Shown piece after piece: positions 27,479 to 34,915 of a stretch of 39,475 nt of DNA. The stretch covers positions 1-39,475 of the forward strand of contig CAKSPH010000024.1 of the NCBI GenBank assembly GCA_934481355.1. Direction: 5' to 3'. How positions within the stretch are numbered: position 1 is the first letter of the stretch; every line of letters begins with the position of its first letter. The notes under the pieces are model-generated. The model had not been told where the DNA came from and did not search any database. It saw only the letters and a list, made by a program, of their open reading frames with translations. The translations under genes and the position numbers were made by a program. This DNA is from an uncultured Oscillospiraceae bacterium. Lineage in GTDB: Bacteria; Bacillota; Clostridia; Oscillospirales; Ruminococcaceae.

Positions 27479-28015
27479 TCAGTTGGCTACTGCGACCATG
27501 GCGAATCTTATCACCTTGTCGTTTATCTTGTAGCCCTTGGCGAAGGTCTTTGCGACCTTGCCGCTTTCAACGCTGTCATCGTCCACCCTCTGCACCGCCT
27601 GATGCAGCTGCGGATCAAAATCTGCGCCGTCGCTTTCGATCTCTGTTACGCCCAGCTTTGAGAGAACTCCCATGAAGCTGTCGTAGATCATCTGAACGCC
27701 CTGCTTGTAATTCTCGTCGGAACAGTCGGCTTCAAGCGCCCTTTCAAGGTTATCCATGACCGGCAGGAATTCCGAAACCACATTGCTTATTATATCCGCA
27801 CGGAGCTCCAGCTTTTCTTTCGCTGTACGCTTCCTGTGGTTGTCATATTCAGCCATTGTCCTCAGGAGCTGATCCTTTACCTGTGCAAGCTCCTTGGCGA
27901 GCTTTTCATCAGCGTCCGGCTGTTCTTCAACGATCCCGGCTTCTACCGGTTCCTCTGCGGGGGGTTCCTCGGGCTGTACGTTCTGCTCCAGTTCCTTGCT
28001 ATCGCTGTTCTCCAT
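27479..28015 (-). CDS. grpE: Nucleotide exchange factor GrpE
   Basis: Releases ADP from DnaK to reset the chaperone cycle. The 178-residue protein has an acidic N-terminal tail (1-40), a long coiled-coil dimer helix (about 35-90), the core with LPVMDNLERAL, and the C-terminal beta-wing domain with DPQLHQAVQRV in place of the usual HxA motif. Its ATG lies inside hrcA (17-nt overlap, AAGGACA site), so it is translated from the same message. A 93-bp spacer to dnaK contains small inverted repeats but no clear promoter. Confidence 0.95.
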   Translation of the reverse strand: MENSDSKELEQNVQPEEPPAEEPVEAGIVEEQPDADEKLAKELAQVKDQLLRTMAEYDNHRKRTAKEKLELRADIISNVVSEFLPVMDNLERALEADCSDENYKQGVQMIYDSFMGVLSKLGVTEIESDGADFDPQLHQAVQRVDDDSVESGKVAKTFAKGYKINDKVIRFAMVAVAN

Positions 28016-29078
28016 TGTCCTTGACCTCGCTTTCTATCTGAGGCGGCTGATCCGTTTCTTCAGACAGCAGCCTGGTGATCTTATTGCTTAAATACTCGAT
28101 ATAAGGAATGACCCTGCGGTAGTCCAGCCTCATCGGACCGATAACTCCGAGCGTTCCCGCGGGCTTGCCGTCCTTGTAGTAGGTGCCGCTCACGAAACTC
28201 GAATTTCCTATCGCGAATGTATCGGAATTATCCTCGCCGCCGAACTTTATGCTGATTCCCGAGAACGTGCTGTCCATCAAGGCGGAAAGCTCCTGTTTGT
28301 TCTCAAGGAACTTCATAACGTCAACCACCGGAAACTCCTGACATTCCAGCAGGTTCGTCTGACCGGACACTTCAACGCTGTCCTGCATGAGGTCGTTTGA
28401 AAGCTCATGCACTGCGTTCAGCAGGGGCGAAAGCGTGACCATATAGGTTCCGAGAGCCTCAGTCAGCTTTTCGATGTATTCATCGGTCATCTCTTCAAGG
28501 TTTACACCCTGAAGATTGCTGCGGACGAAGCTGGAGAAGAACTCCATCTGTTCGTTCGTCAGGTCGAACTGCATTCGGCATACGCGATTCTTTATCGCAC
28601 CGCTGCTGGTGATCATCAGCAGGACGTACATACGCCGTCCCGTCGGGATAACGTCCACCTTTGTTATCACGGAGAACTGCGCCACATGGTTCGTTGAGAA
28701 CGTTGCACAGTTCGTGACCTCCGCAAGTGCAGACGAAGCGCTCTGTATCAGAGCCTCCTCCGGGGTGGAGCTGCTGTCGTGCACCGCGTTTTCAAGGATC
28801 TCGTCTATCTCCCTGACAGCCGATTCCTCAAGCGGGACAGGATCCATCAGATTGTCGATGTAGAACCGATATCCCTTGTAGGTCGGAACCCTGCCTGCGG
28901 ACGTGTGCGGATGGTCGAGATAGCCCTCCTGCTCAAGCGCCGCCATCGTATTCCTTATTGTAGCAGAGGAAACCGAGATATCCGGTTTTTCGGCAAGCGC
29001 CTTTGAACCGACAGGCTCGCCTGTTCTGATATACTCATCAACTATCGCTGAGAGTATTTTCATTGATCTGGTGTCCAT
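27999..29078 (-). CDS. hrcA: Heat-inducible transcription repressor HrcA
   Basis: Repressor that binds CIRCE and shuts down class I heat-shock genes when GroEL is available. The 359-residue protein has the N-terminal winged helix (MKILSAIVDEYIRTGEPVGSKAL and the SSATIRNTMAALEQEGYL recognition part), a GAF-like middle domain and the C-terminal dimerisation domain with TLGVIGPMRLDYRRVIPYI. It is first in the operon and is controlled by the CIRCE just upstream, so it is autoregulated. A GGAAGGTGG site precedes the ATG. Confidence 0.97.
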   Translation of the reverse strand: MDTRSMKILSAIVDEYIRTGEPVGSKALAEKPDISVSSATIRNTMAALEQEGYLDHPHTSAGRVPTYKGYRFYIDNLMDPVPLEESAVREIDEILENAVHDSSSTPEEALIQSASSALAEVTNCATFSTNHVAQFSVITKVDVIPTGRRMYVLLMITSSGAIKNRVCRMQFDLTNEQMEFFSSFVRSNLQGVNLEEMTDEYIEKLTEALGTYMVTLSPLLNAVHELSNDLMQDSVEVSGQTNLLECQEFPVVDVMKFLENKQELSALMDSTFSGISIKFGGEDNSDTFAIGNSSFVSGTYYKDGKPAGTLGVIGPMRLDYRRVIPYIEYLSNKITRLLSEETDQPPQIESEVKDNGEQR

Positions 29079-29099
29079 CTGACCACCTTCCTTGTATCT

Positions 29100-29126
29100 T
29101 TAGCACTCTATCTCTCTGAGTGCTAA
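29100..29126. promoter_or_regulatory. CIRCE operator (HrcA binding site)
   Basis: Perfect match to the consensus: TTAGCACTC (29100-29108), 9-nt spacer, GAGTGCTAA (29118-29126). It lies directly downstream of the hrcA -10 box, 21 bp before the ATG, the standard place for HrcA repression and temperature induction. Confidence 0.97.
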
Positions 29127-29130
29127 ATAT

Positions 29131-29159
29131 AATTTAACACAGATTTGCGAAAAAGTCAA
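29131..29159 (-). promoter_or_regulatory. Sigma-A-type promoter of hrcA-grpE-dnaK-dnaJ
   Basis: Minus strand -35 TTGACT (29159-29154), 17-bp spacer, -10 TAAATT (29136-29131). The start site falls within CIRCE, so bound HrcA would block initiation. Confidence 0.8.
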
Positions 29160-29269
29160 GTGTTTTCCGAAAAAAAATAGCCAAATTTAGCACGAGGTTT
29201 TCAACATTCTTTTGTTGAAAATCACAACAGTATATGAAAAATGGCTCAACCATCGCACAAAACCGTATC

Positions 29270-29292
29270 GGCGGACTTACAGGAAGCCCGCC
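29270..29292 (-). terminator. Probable terminator of the gerABC operon
   Basis: Nine-base-pair stem (GGCGGGCTT with AAGTCCGCC, one G-T pair) and 5-nt loop, 8 bp after the gerC stop. The T run is short (TTTT, 6 nt further on), so it may be partial. Confidence 0.55.
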
Positions 29293-29300
29293 GGAAGGTA

Positions 29301-30224
29301 TTATTCAGCGTCCATTGCCGCGGTTATCAGGTAGTTCAGCTCCTCCATTGCCGCGCTGCGAAGTTCCTTCGGCAGAGCTTCGCCGTTCCTGCGGCGGAGC
29401 CTTGCGCTCAGGCTGATGTTACCGTCAGGCAGACGTTTCATGCGGATATTGTACGCCTCGCAGCTCACTTCCTTTCCGCCGTGGAAGAATGCGAGCTGCG
29501 TGCTGTCCGTATCCCCGGCGAGCAGCATGGCTCCGGTGGTTTCCACAGTATCAAGCCGCCTGCCGAGCTTCCCCTCTGAAAACACCCGGGAGCCGCTCAG
29601 CACAGCGGTCGCGCCGTATTCGTCCGGGGTCATCCCGTAGCCGTTCTCGGAATATACGAACTGCGGCAGAAGCACGCTTTTCCCTGCCGCCGTGCCGTTA
29701 AGCAGGTCGAGCAGACAGGTCTTTGGTGAGATTCCGGCACGGTACGCGTTTTCTATCATGCTCACCGGCTTTTCAGCGGAGGTTATCCCCTCGGTGAAGT
29801 GCAGGTCTGTCAGCAGGTCTGGGTCGTCGGAGCTGCATACCAGCATATTCAGGCTGCACCGGAGTTCCCTGGCGAGCACCTCCAGCACAGGGGTCAGGTC
29901 AGCTCCGGAGAAGCCTCCGCCTATGACCAGCAGCTTGTTCTCGTTAAAGAATATATCCTTGCCGTCTATCAGGGAAATATCGTCCAGCGCCGCCGGAAAG
30001 GTAGCGCCTTTTCCGGTCACCTTTATGACGTTTTCGTCAGCGGCGTCTATCTCACCGCTTCCGCCGCCGGAGCTGAACATCAGCGCGCTCACCGTGTACT
30101 CCCCGTCTGCGTAGTCCACAGCCGCCGCCTGAATAATCGCGCGCCTGCCGAGCTCCGTTGCTTCACAGCCGGTGAGCAGTATCATCGCAAGAAGGATCAT
30201 CAGTGCCATGAGTGCACGTTTCAT
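29301..30224 (-). CDS. gerC: Ger(x)C family spore germinant receptor lipoprotein
   Basis: C subunit of a spore germinant receptor, anchored by lipid in the inner spore membrane. Start at 30224 overlaps the gerB stop by 4 nt and gives a signal peptide with a lipobox LTGC at about residues 17-20. The rest matches the three-domain GerC fold: N-terminal domain with ELGRRAIIQAAAVDY, the conserved LVIGG strand, and the C-terminal domain with the SLSARLRR strand. At 307 residues it is shorter than the 370-400 usual for Bacillus GerC proteins, the loss being mainly in the C-terminal half. The frame further upstream is inside gerB and is rejected. Confidence 0.88.
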   Translation of the reverse strand: MKRALMALMILLAMILLTGCEATELGRRAIIQAAAVDYADGEYTVSALMFSSGGGSGEIDAADENVIKVTGKGATFPAALDDISLIDGKDIFFNENKLLVIGGGFSGADLTPVLEVLARELRCSLNMLVCSSDDPDLLTDLHFTEGITSAEKPVSMIENAYRAGISPKTCLLDLLNGTAAGKSVLLPQFVYSENGYGMTPDEYGATAVLSGSRVFSEGKLGRRLDTVETTGAMLLAGDTDSTQLAFFHGGKEVSCEAYNIRMKRLPDGNISLSARLRRRNGEALPKELRSAAMEELNYLITAAMDAE

Positions 30225-31147
30225 GCGCAGCTCTCCTTTCCGGCGGTCTGCCTGTCGGCGCAGGACGCGCACTCCTTTATCACAGCGAATGCCGCGAACG
30301 CCATAACTCCCATGCGGAACGCCGCGCACAGCGCCCACAGTGCGCAGAACAGCCCGTCCAGCCGCTTGAACAGAATAACGTCCGACAGCGAAGCCGCCGC
30401 TGCCGCCGGATAATCCGTCATGGAGCAGTACTCCCCGAGCACCGCCCCGAAAAACAGGCACAGCGCCATGCTAATTACCGAACTCCCAAGCGCGAACCAT
30501 AGTCCCACCGAACCGGCGCGCGTCTTTCTGGTATCTCCTTTTTCCCGGACGTAGGGCAGCAGCGCCGCGAAAACCAGATACTCCCCGCCTCGTATCAGTC
30601 GCGCCGCTCCATCTGTCAGGAACGTGTCGAACGTCCACTCCGGCATATCACGCCCGGCGTCAAAGTACGGGATATCTCCTATTATTACAAGCAGGGTGAC
30701 TGCTGCGGCTGCCGCCATAAAAAGCACTCCCGCACGGGCGAGAGCTTCGCAGCCCTTTGCCGCCGCATACGCCGTGAATCCGGCAAGGAGCAGCATTACA
30801 AGCAGCACGGAGGCGTGATTCAGCAGATTTCTCTGCACGAACTGCGCCGTATAAATAAGCGTCCGCACGACAAACGCCGTTAGCAGCAGCGCCGCCCCTA
30901 TCGCGGAAGCCCAGCCACAGAACCGGTTTTTCTGCCATATCGCGGCATAGAAGCTCCTGCCCTTGAAAGAATATATCAGCACCGGCAGAGCCAGCAGGAA
31001 CCGTATAAGCTCCGCGGTGAGCACCGCCAGCACTCCGCTGCCGCCGAAGCCTCCCGCCGTAGGATACACAAGCTCCGCCGTGACCCTCATCAGCAGAAGA
31101 ATACAGAAAAGCTGCGCCGCGCTTATCTTGTGTGAATTCTCGTTCAT
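30221..31147 (-). CDS. gerB: GerB-type spore germinant receptor permease subunit
   Basis: Integral membrane B subunit, related to amino acid permeases of the APC superfamily, that takes part in germinant binding and ion release. The protein has about nine hydrophobic helices (starting at 10-30, 39-59, 75-95 and so on) and begins with the typical KISAAQLFCILLL helix. Length 308 is shorter than the common 360 or so, which would be about one helix missing. The gene is between gerA (1-bp gap) and gerC (4-nt overlap). Confidence 0.9.
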   Translation of the reverse strand: MNENSHKISAAQLFCILLLMRVTAELVYPTAGGFGGSGVLAVLTAELIRFLLALPVLIYSFKGRSFYAAIWQKNRFCGWASAIGAALLLTAFVVRTLIYTAQFVQRNLLNHASVLLVMLLLAGFTAYAAAKGCEALARAGVLFMAAAAAVTLLVIIGDIPYFDAGRDMPEWTFDTFLTDGAARLIRGGEYLVFAALLPYVREKGDTRKTRAGSVGLWFALGSSVISMALCLFFGAVLGEYCSMTDYPAAAAASLSDVILFKRLDGLFCALWALCAAFRMGVMAFAAFAVIKECASCADRQTAGKESCA

Positions 31148-31148
31148 A

Positions 31149-32642
31149 TCAACCCTCGCTCAGATGGCTGCCGTTAAGTCCCTGAAGAGTTACGTCGCCC
31201 TTCTGGAGCCGCCGCCAGCCAGCTCTTACCAGCATATCCCGGGAGCTCCCCGGAGAGAATGGGGAGATGGGCGCCATATACGGCACTCCGTAGGTGTTAA
31301 GCGAACACATCTTTATTATAATGACGCCCACTGCCAGAAGCAGACCGAACAGCCCGAATATCCCGCCTGCAAGGATATAGATGAACCTCAGCACGACGGT
31401 GCGCTCATACAGTGCGGGAACAACGAAGCTGCAAAGTCCGCTCAGCGCCACGACAAGCACCATCGGAGCCCCCACCAGCCCGGCGTTCACCGTGATATCT
31501 CCGATTACGATACCGCCGACAACGCCAATCGCATGACCTATCGGGCGCGGCAGCCTTATTCCCGCCTCGCGGAGTATTTCGTACAGGAAGTGTATCAGCA
31601 GGCACTCCGCCATAAGCGAATAGGGCGCGGTCTGCTCCGCCGCCGCAAGATTCAGTAGCAGCGACGACGGAAGCATTTCCGGACTGTAAGAGGCTATCGC
31701 GACATAAGCTCCCGGCAGGAACAGCGTGATGAAATACGCGGCAAGCCGCACTATTCTTATAAAGAGCGCGTAAAACGGCTTCTGTGTGTAGTCGTCAAGC
31801 GTCTGGAAATTCTCAATAAAGAGGTACGGCACAGTCAGCGCGAACGGAGTTCCGTCCACCAGGATACCCACGCGCCCCTCATAGAGTTTCGCTGCAAAGC
31901 TGTCCGGACGCTCGCAGGTGCCGCATTCTGAAAAGAACCATCCTCCGCTCCCCTCTAAAAACGGCTGGAGGTACCCGCTCTCCAGTATCGTGTTGAGCTT
32001 CACGGATTTAAGGCGGCGCTTCACGTCCTCCAGAAGCTTCGGCGAGACCTTGTCGCTGAGGTAGCACAGGCAGATATCCGTGTTGCTCCGCTCGCCGATG
32101 ACCGACATTTCGAACACCAGAGTGGGGGATTTTATCCGGCGGCGTACAAGCGCCATATTCCGGCGGATAACCTCCACGAATCCCTCGCGGCTGCCGCGGA
32201 CGTTGAGCTCCCCTGAGGGCTCGTCCACCCCGCGCGATGGATATCCCTGTATTCCTATCGCTATCGCCCGTGTGCAGCCGTCCACAAGGATTATCGCGAA
32301 ACCGCTCTGCATTTTCAGTATCAGGTCGCCGAGATTCTTGACCTCGAGCTGCTCCGCCGCAATGAGGTAATCTCCGAACATCCGCGCCATTATCTCGTCC
32401 GGCGGCAGCACCTTTTCATCGCTGAGGCTATTCAGCTTGCTGTAAATGAGCTGCGCCAGAGTATCGGTGCTGGTCATTCCCTCGCAGGTGAGCACCGCTA
32501 TTTTCTGTCCGCACATCGCTCCGTCCTTGATTATCACGTCAGACGAACCGCCGGTCATTGCCTTCACCCGTTCAAGATTCCTGTCGAGCGAGCTGTCTAT
32601 CGGAAGCTCCGGCGGCAGCGCCGTGTGTACGTTTTCAGACAT
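31149..32642 (-). CDS. gerA: GerA-type spore germinant receptor subunit
   Basis: A subunit of the nutrient germinant receptor in the inner spore membrane. The 497 residues consist of an N-terminal soluble domain pair (about 1-245, with KIAVLTCEGMTSTD and FAIILVDG) and a C-terminal membrane domain with about five helices (about 285-450), including the conserved PYLFIENFQTLDDY and RPIGHAIGVVGGIVIGD segments. It ends with a short soluble tail (PFSPGSSRD). First gene of the operon; transcription by a forespore sigma factor is expected, but I could not identify its promoter in the region up to the palindrome. Confidence 0.95.
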   Translation of the reverse strand: MSENVHTALPPELPIDSSLDRNLERVKAMTGGSSDVIIKDGAMCGQKIAVLTCEGMTSTDTLAQLIYSKLNSLSDEKVLPPDEIMARMFGDYLIAAEQLEVKNLGDLILKMQSGFAIILVDGCTRAIAIGIQGYPSRGVDEPSGELNVRGSREGFVEVIRRNMALVRRRIKSPTLVFEMSVIGERSNTDICLCYLSDKVSPKLLEDVKRRLKSVKLNTILESGYLQPFLEGSGGWFFSECGTCERPDSFAAKLYEGRVGILVDGTPFALTVPYLFIENFQTLDDYTQKPFYALFIRIVRLAAYFITLFLPGAYVAIASYSPEMLPSSLLLNLAAAEQTAPYSLMAECLLIHFLYEILREAGIRLPRPIGHAIGVVGGIVIGDITVNAGLVGAPMVLVVALSGLCSFVVPALYERTVVLRFIYILAGGIFGLFGLLLAVGVIIIKMCSLNTYGVPYMAPISPFSPGSSRDMLVRAGWRRLQKGDVTLQGLNGSHLSEG

Positions 32643-32688
32643 CTTCTTTCCCCCGTTCCTTTCCCCGAAATCCGGGCATTACTTAACG

Positions 32689-32850
32689 GGTAAACTCTAA
32701 AAGCCGGGACACGAGCAGATTTCGTACATGACTTATATCAGATGCCAGGAACCAAACCGCAGTAATACTGTATGTATTTCAAGGTTTGGTAACGAAGCAG
32801 ATGATATAAGGAATAGAAATCTGCCGAGAAGGAGGGTTTTAGAGTTTACC
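32689..32850. repeat. Block-structured palindrome, 162 bp, between gerA and the HD gene
   Basis: Four pairs of exact inverted blocks lie in mirror order: 32689-32702 with 32837-32850 (14 bp), 32715-32723 with 32816-32824 (9 bp), 32733-32740 with 32802-32809 (8 bp), and 32751-32758 with 32783-32790 (8 bp). Between them are non-pairing stretches of nearly equal length on both sides (12/12, 9/6, 10/11), and the 24-nt centre holds the dyad CAGTA-A-TACTG. No target duplication is evident. It could be a MITE (two transposon ends), a structured RNA, or a symmetric array of protein-binding sites. Confidence 0.7.
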
Positions 32851-32875
32851 TGTATGATATTTTCCCCTTTTCATG

Positions 32876-32904
32876 TTGAATTATTCGGAATTTTATGGTA
32901 CAAT
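32876..32904 (+). promoter_or_regulatory. Sigma-A-type promoter for the HD/lipase pair
   Basis: -35 TTGAAT (32876-32881), 17-bp spacer, -10 TACAAT (32899-32904). The start site would be near 32911, with a leader of about 33 nt before the ATG at 32944. It lies 26 bp after the palindrome. Confidence 0.75.
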
Positions 32905-32943
32905 ATAGCAAAGGGAGCAATTACACTGAACAGAGGTAACGAT

Positions 32944-33444
32944 ATGATACAGAAGCTTATGGAAAAGATGACAGAATACTACTGCGGCGACCCGAAAAGA
33001 ATACAGCACTTCATTAAGGTGCACGCCTTTGCGCGATACATCGGGCTGCGCGAGAACCTGCCGGAGCATGAGCAGTTCGTGCTGGAATGTGCCGCGCTCG
33101 TCCACGATATCGGTATAAAGCCCGCCGAAGCGCAGTACGGCGAATGCGGAGGAAAACTCCAGGAACGCCTTGGACCCCCGGAAGCGGAAAAAATGCTTTC
33201 GGAGCTTGGATTTATCCCGCAGGATATCGGGCGGATATGCTATATGATAGCTCATCACCACACCTACGACAACATTGACGGCAGAGATCTCCGGATACTC
33301 ATTGAAGCGGATTTCATCGTGAATCTGTATGAGGACGGCGCTTCGATGAACGCCGTTGCCTCCGCATATGAAAAGATATTCCGCACTGAGGCGGGCGGAA
33401 AACTGCTCAGAACTGTTTTCGGACTTGCGGAGAAAAACTCATGA
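32944..33444 (+). CDS. HD-domain phosphohydrolase-like protein
   Basis: Small cytoplasmic protein (166 residues) of the HD superfamily, metal-dependent phosphohydrolases acting on nucleotides or similar substrates. Likely metal ligands: a histidine in the first helix (H27 in KVHAFAR), H54-D55 in ALVHDIG, the HHH run at 104-106, and D123 in EADFIV. The start at 32944 is chosen because it follows the promoter and an AGAGG site; the longer frame upstream begins inside the palindrome and crosses the promoter. It overlaps the next gene by 4 nt (ATGA), so the two are co-translated. Substrate unknown; closest in general type to short HD proteins such as the YedJ and YqeK groups. Confidence 0.85.
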   Translation: MIQKLMEKMTEYYCGDPKRIQHFIKVHAFARYIGLRENLPEHEQFVLECAALVHDIGIKPAEAQYGECGGKLQERLGPPEAEKMLSELGFIPQDIGRICYMIAHHHTYDNIDGRDLRILIEADFIVNLYEDGASMNAVASAYEKIFRTEAGGKLLRTVFGLAEKNS

Positions 33445-34877
33445 GGTTCTTTGCGGGACTGATAACCCTGATACAGGAGATCGAAAGAGTAGCGGCAATA
33501 GCGACGGACAAGGTCCAGTCCGGGCTCGGGAAATACGCGAACGGAGTTGTCCGGCTGGTTCATTATATCCTGATAATCGCCGGAATAGTCAGTCCCCTGC
33601 TCTTCTGGCTGGAGGACGCGCCGCTCCCGCTGCGGATAATCCTGATGACGCTGTTCCTGATATACCTCATTATATACTGTATATACCCATCGCTCCGGAA
33701 ATATCCGACATTCCGGCTAAAAGTAATGGGTGACGGCACGGAGCAGATTCTCGCGTTCTTTGCCACCGGGACAGTATCATTCGTGATTGCCGGCTTTACC
33801 CTGTGGGGAGTCCTCGCGGAAACAATACCCGCCGCTCCTGCGATCGCCTACGGAGTCGTGCTGTTCCTGACTGAACTCGTTATATTCTGGAACGGAATTA
33901 TCCGGGTGTACTGCACCTCCGTGCGTCTGGGCGTGAAGTACCGCGCATGGGGGATCGCTCTGGGAATGATAATCCCCGCAAACCTCGTCATGCTGGCGAT
34001 AATCTACCGCATTGTCCGCCGTGAATGCGACTTTGAAACAGAAAAGGCGCTCCTGAACAAAGGGCGCCATGACGAACAGATATGCCGCACGAAATACCCG
34101 CTCCTGCTGGTTCACGGGGTGTTCTTCCGGGACAGCAGGGTGCTGAATTACTGGGGCAGGATCCCTGCAGAGCTGGAAGCCAACGGCGCTGAGATATTCT
34201 ACGGTGAACAGCAGTCCGCAGCGGCGGTCAGCGTCAGCGCAAAGGAGCTTGCAGAGCGCATTGAACACCTCGTTCAGAAAACCGGCTGCGGAAAGGTGAA
34301 CATCATCGCGCACTCCAAGGGCGGGCTTGATTCCAGATATGCCATATCGCGGCTGGGCGCCGACAAATACGTTGCCTCGCTTACCACGATAAACACGCCG
34401 CACCACGGCTGTATCTTCGCGGAATATCTGCTGAACACCGCTCCGGAGAAGTTTGTGAAAACAGTCGAGAAAATCTACAACAGCGCTTTCAGACGTCTGG
34501 GCGACCAGCACCCGGATTTCCTTGAAGCAGTCACGGACCTCACAAACAGCCGCTGCGAGCAGTTCAACGCGGAAACGCCGGACATACCCGGCGTGCTGTA
34601 CCAGAGCGTAGGCTCCCATGCGAAGCACTCGAAGAGCGGTCGTTTTCCGCTTAATCTCTCCTACCCGCTTGTGAAAAAATACGACGGAGACAACGACGGC
34701 CTTGTCGCGCTGACCTCCGCGCCATGGGGAGAGAGCTTCACAGTGCTGCACCCGGCCGGAAATCGCGGCATCACCCATGCTGACGTCATCGACCTCAACC
34801 GCGAGGATATCCCGGGATTTGACGTCAGGGAATTTTACGTCCAGCTGGTACACGGGCTGAAGAAGCGCGGATTATAA
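33441..34877 (+). CDS. Membrane-anchored alpha/beta hydrolase (lipase/esterase-like)
   Basis: Protein of 478 residues with an unusual arrangement: five predicted membrane helices (about 40-57, 64-82, 103-124, 131-152, 168-191) then a lipase-type alpha/beta hydrolase domain (about 215-478). Catalytic residues: HG (225-226) as oxyanion element, nucleophile S292 in AHSKGG, acid D417 or D419 in DGDNDG, and H446 in GITHADV. The SKGGLD and late D/H positions resemble bacterial triacylglycerol lipases and PGAP1-like enzymes. With an odd helix count and a short N terminus inside, the catalytic domain would lie outside the membrane. It is coupled to the HD gene upstream. Substrate unknown; a membrane or wall lipid is a reasonable guess. 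Confidence 0.85.
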   Translation: MRFFAGLITLIQEIERVAAIATDKVQSGLGKYANGVVRLVHYILIIAGIVSPLLFWLEDAPLPLRIILMTLFLIYLIIYCIYPSLRKYPTFRLKVMGDGTEQILAFFATGTVSFVIAGFTLWGVLAETIPAAPAIAYGVVLFLTELVIFWNGIIRVYCTSVRLGVKYRAWGIALGMIIPANLVMLAIIYRIVRRECDFETEKALLNKGRHDEQICRTKYPLLLVHGVFFRDSRVLNYWGRIPAELEANGAEIFYGEQQSAAAVSVSAKELAERIEHLVQKTGCGKVNIIAHSKGGLDSRYAISRLGADKYVASLTTINTPHHGCIFAEYLLNTAPEKFVKTVEKIYNSAFRRLGDQHPDFLEAVTDLTNSRCEQFNAETPDIPGVLYQSVGSHAKHSKSGRFPLNLSYPLVKKYDGDNDGLVALTSAPWGESFTVLHPAGNRGITHADVIDLNREDIPGFDVREFYVQLVHGLKKRGL

Positions 34878-34915
34878 AACCAGACCGCAGAGATTTGCAC
34901 CCTGCGGTCTGGTTT
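34877..34915. terminator. Bidirectional intrinsic terminator between the hydrolase gene and hsdS
   Basis: Perfect 14-bp stem (34877-34890 with 34902-34915) with an 11-nt loop. It is flanked by T-rich DNA on the right (plus strand) and by TTTT on the minus strand. It overlaps the last base of the hydrolase stop and the first bases of the hsdS stop codon. Confidence 0.9.

Noticed and set aside
29198..29221. Nine-bp AT-rich hairpin upstream of hrcA as a terminator
   Set aside because: The stem is AT-rich and no T run follows on either strand; the better terminator candidate for gerC is at 29270-29292.
30225..30461. N-terminal extension of GerC
   Set aside because: It lies inside gerB; the lipoprotein signal peptide begins at 30224.
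32728..32943. N-terminal extension of the HD protein
   Set aside because: The extra 72 residues are encoded by the palindrome and the promoter; the HD family starts near the ATG at 32944, which has a ribosome site.
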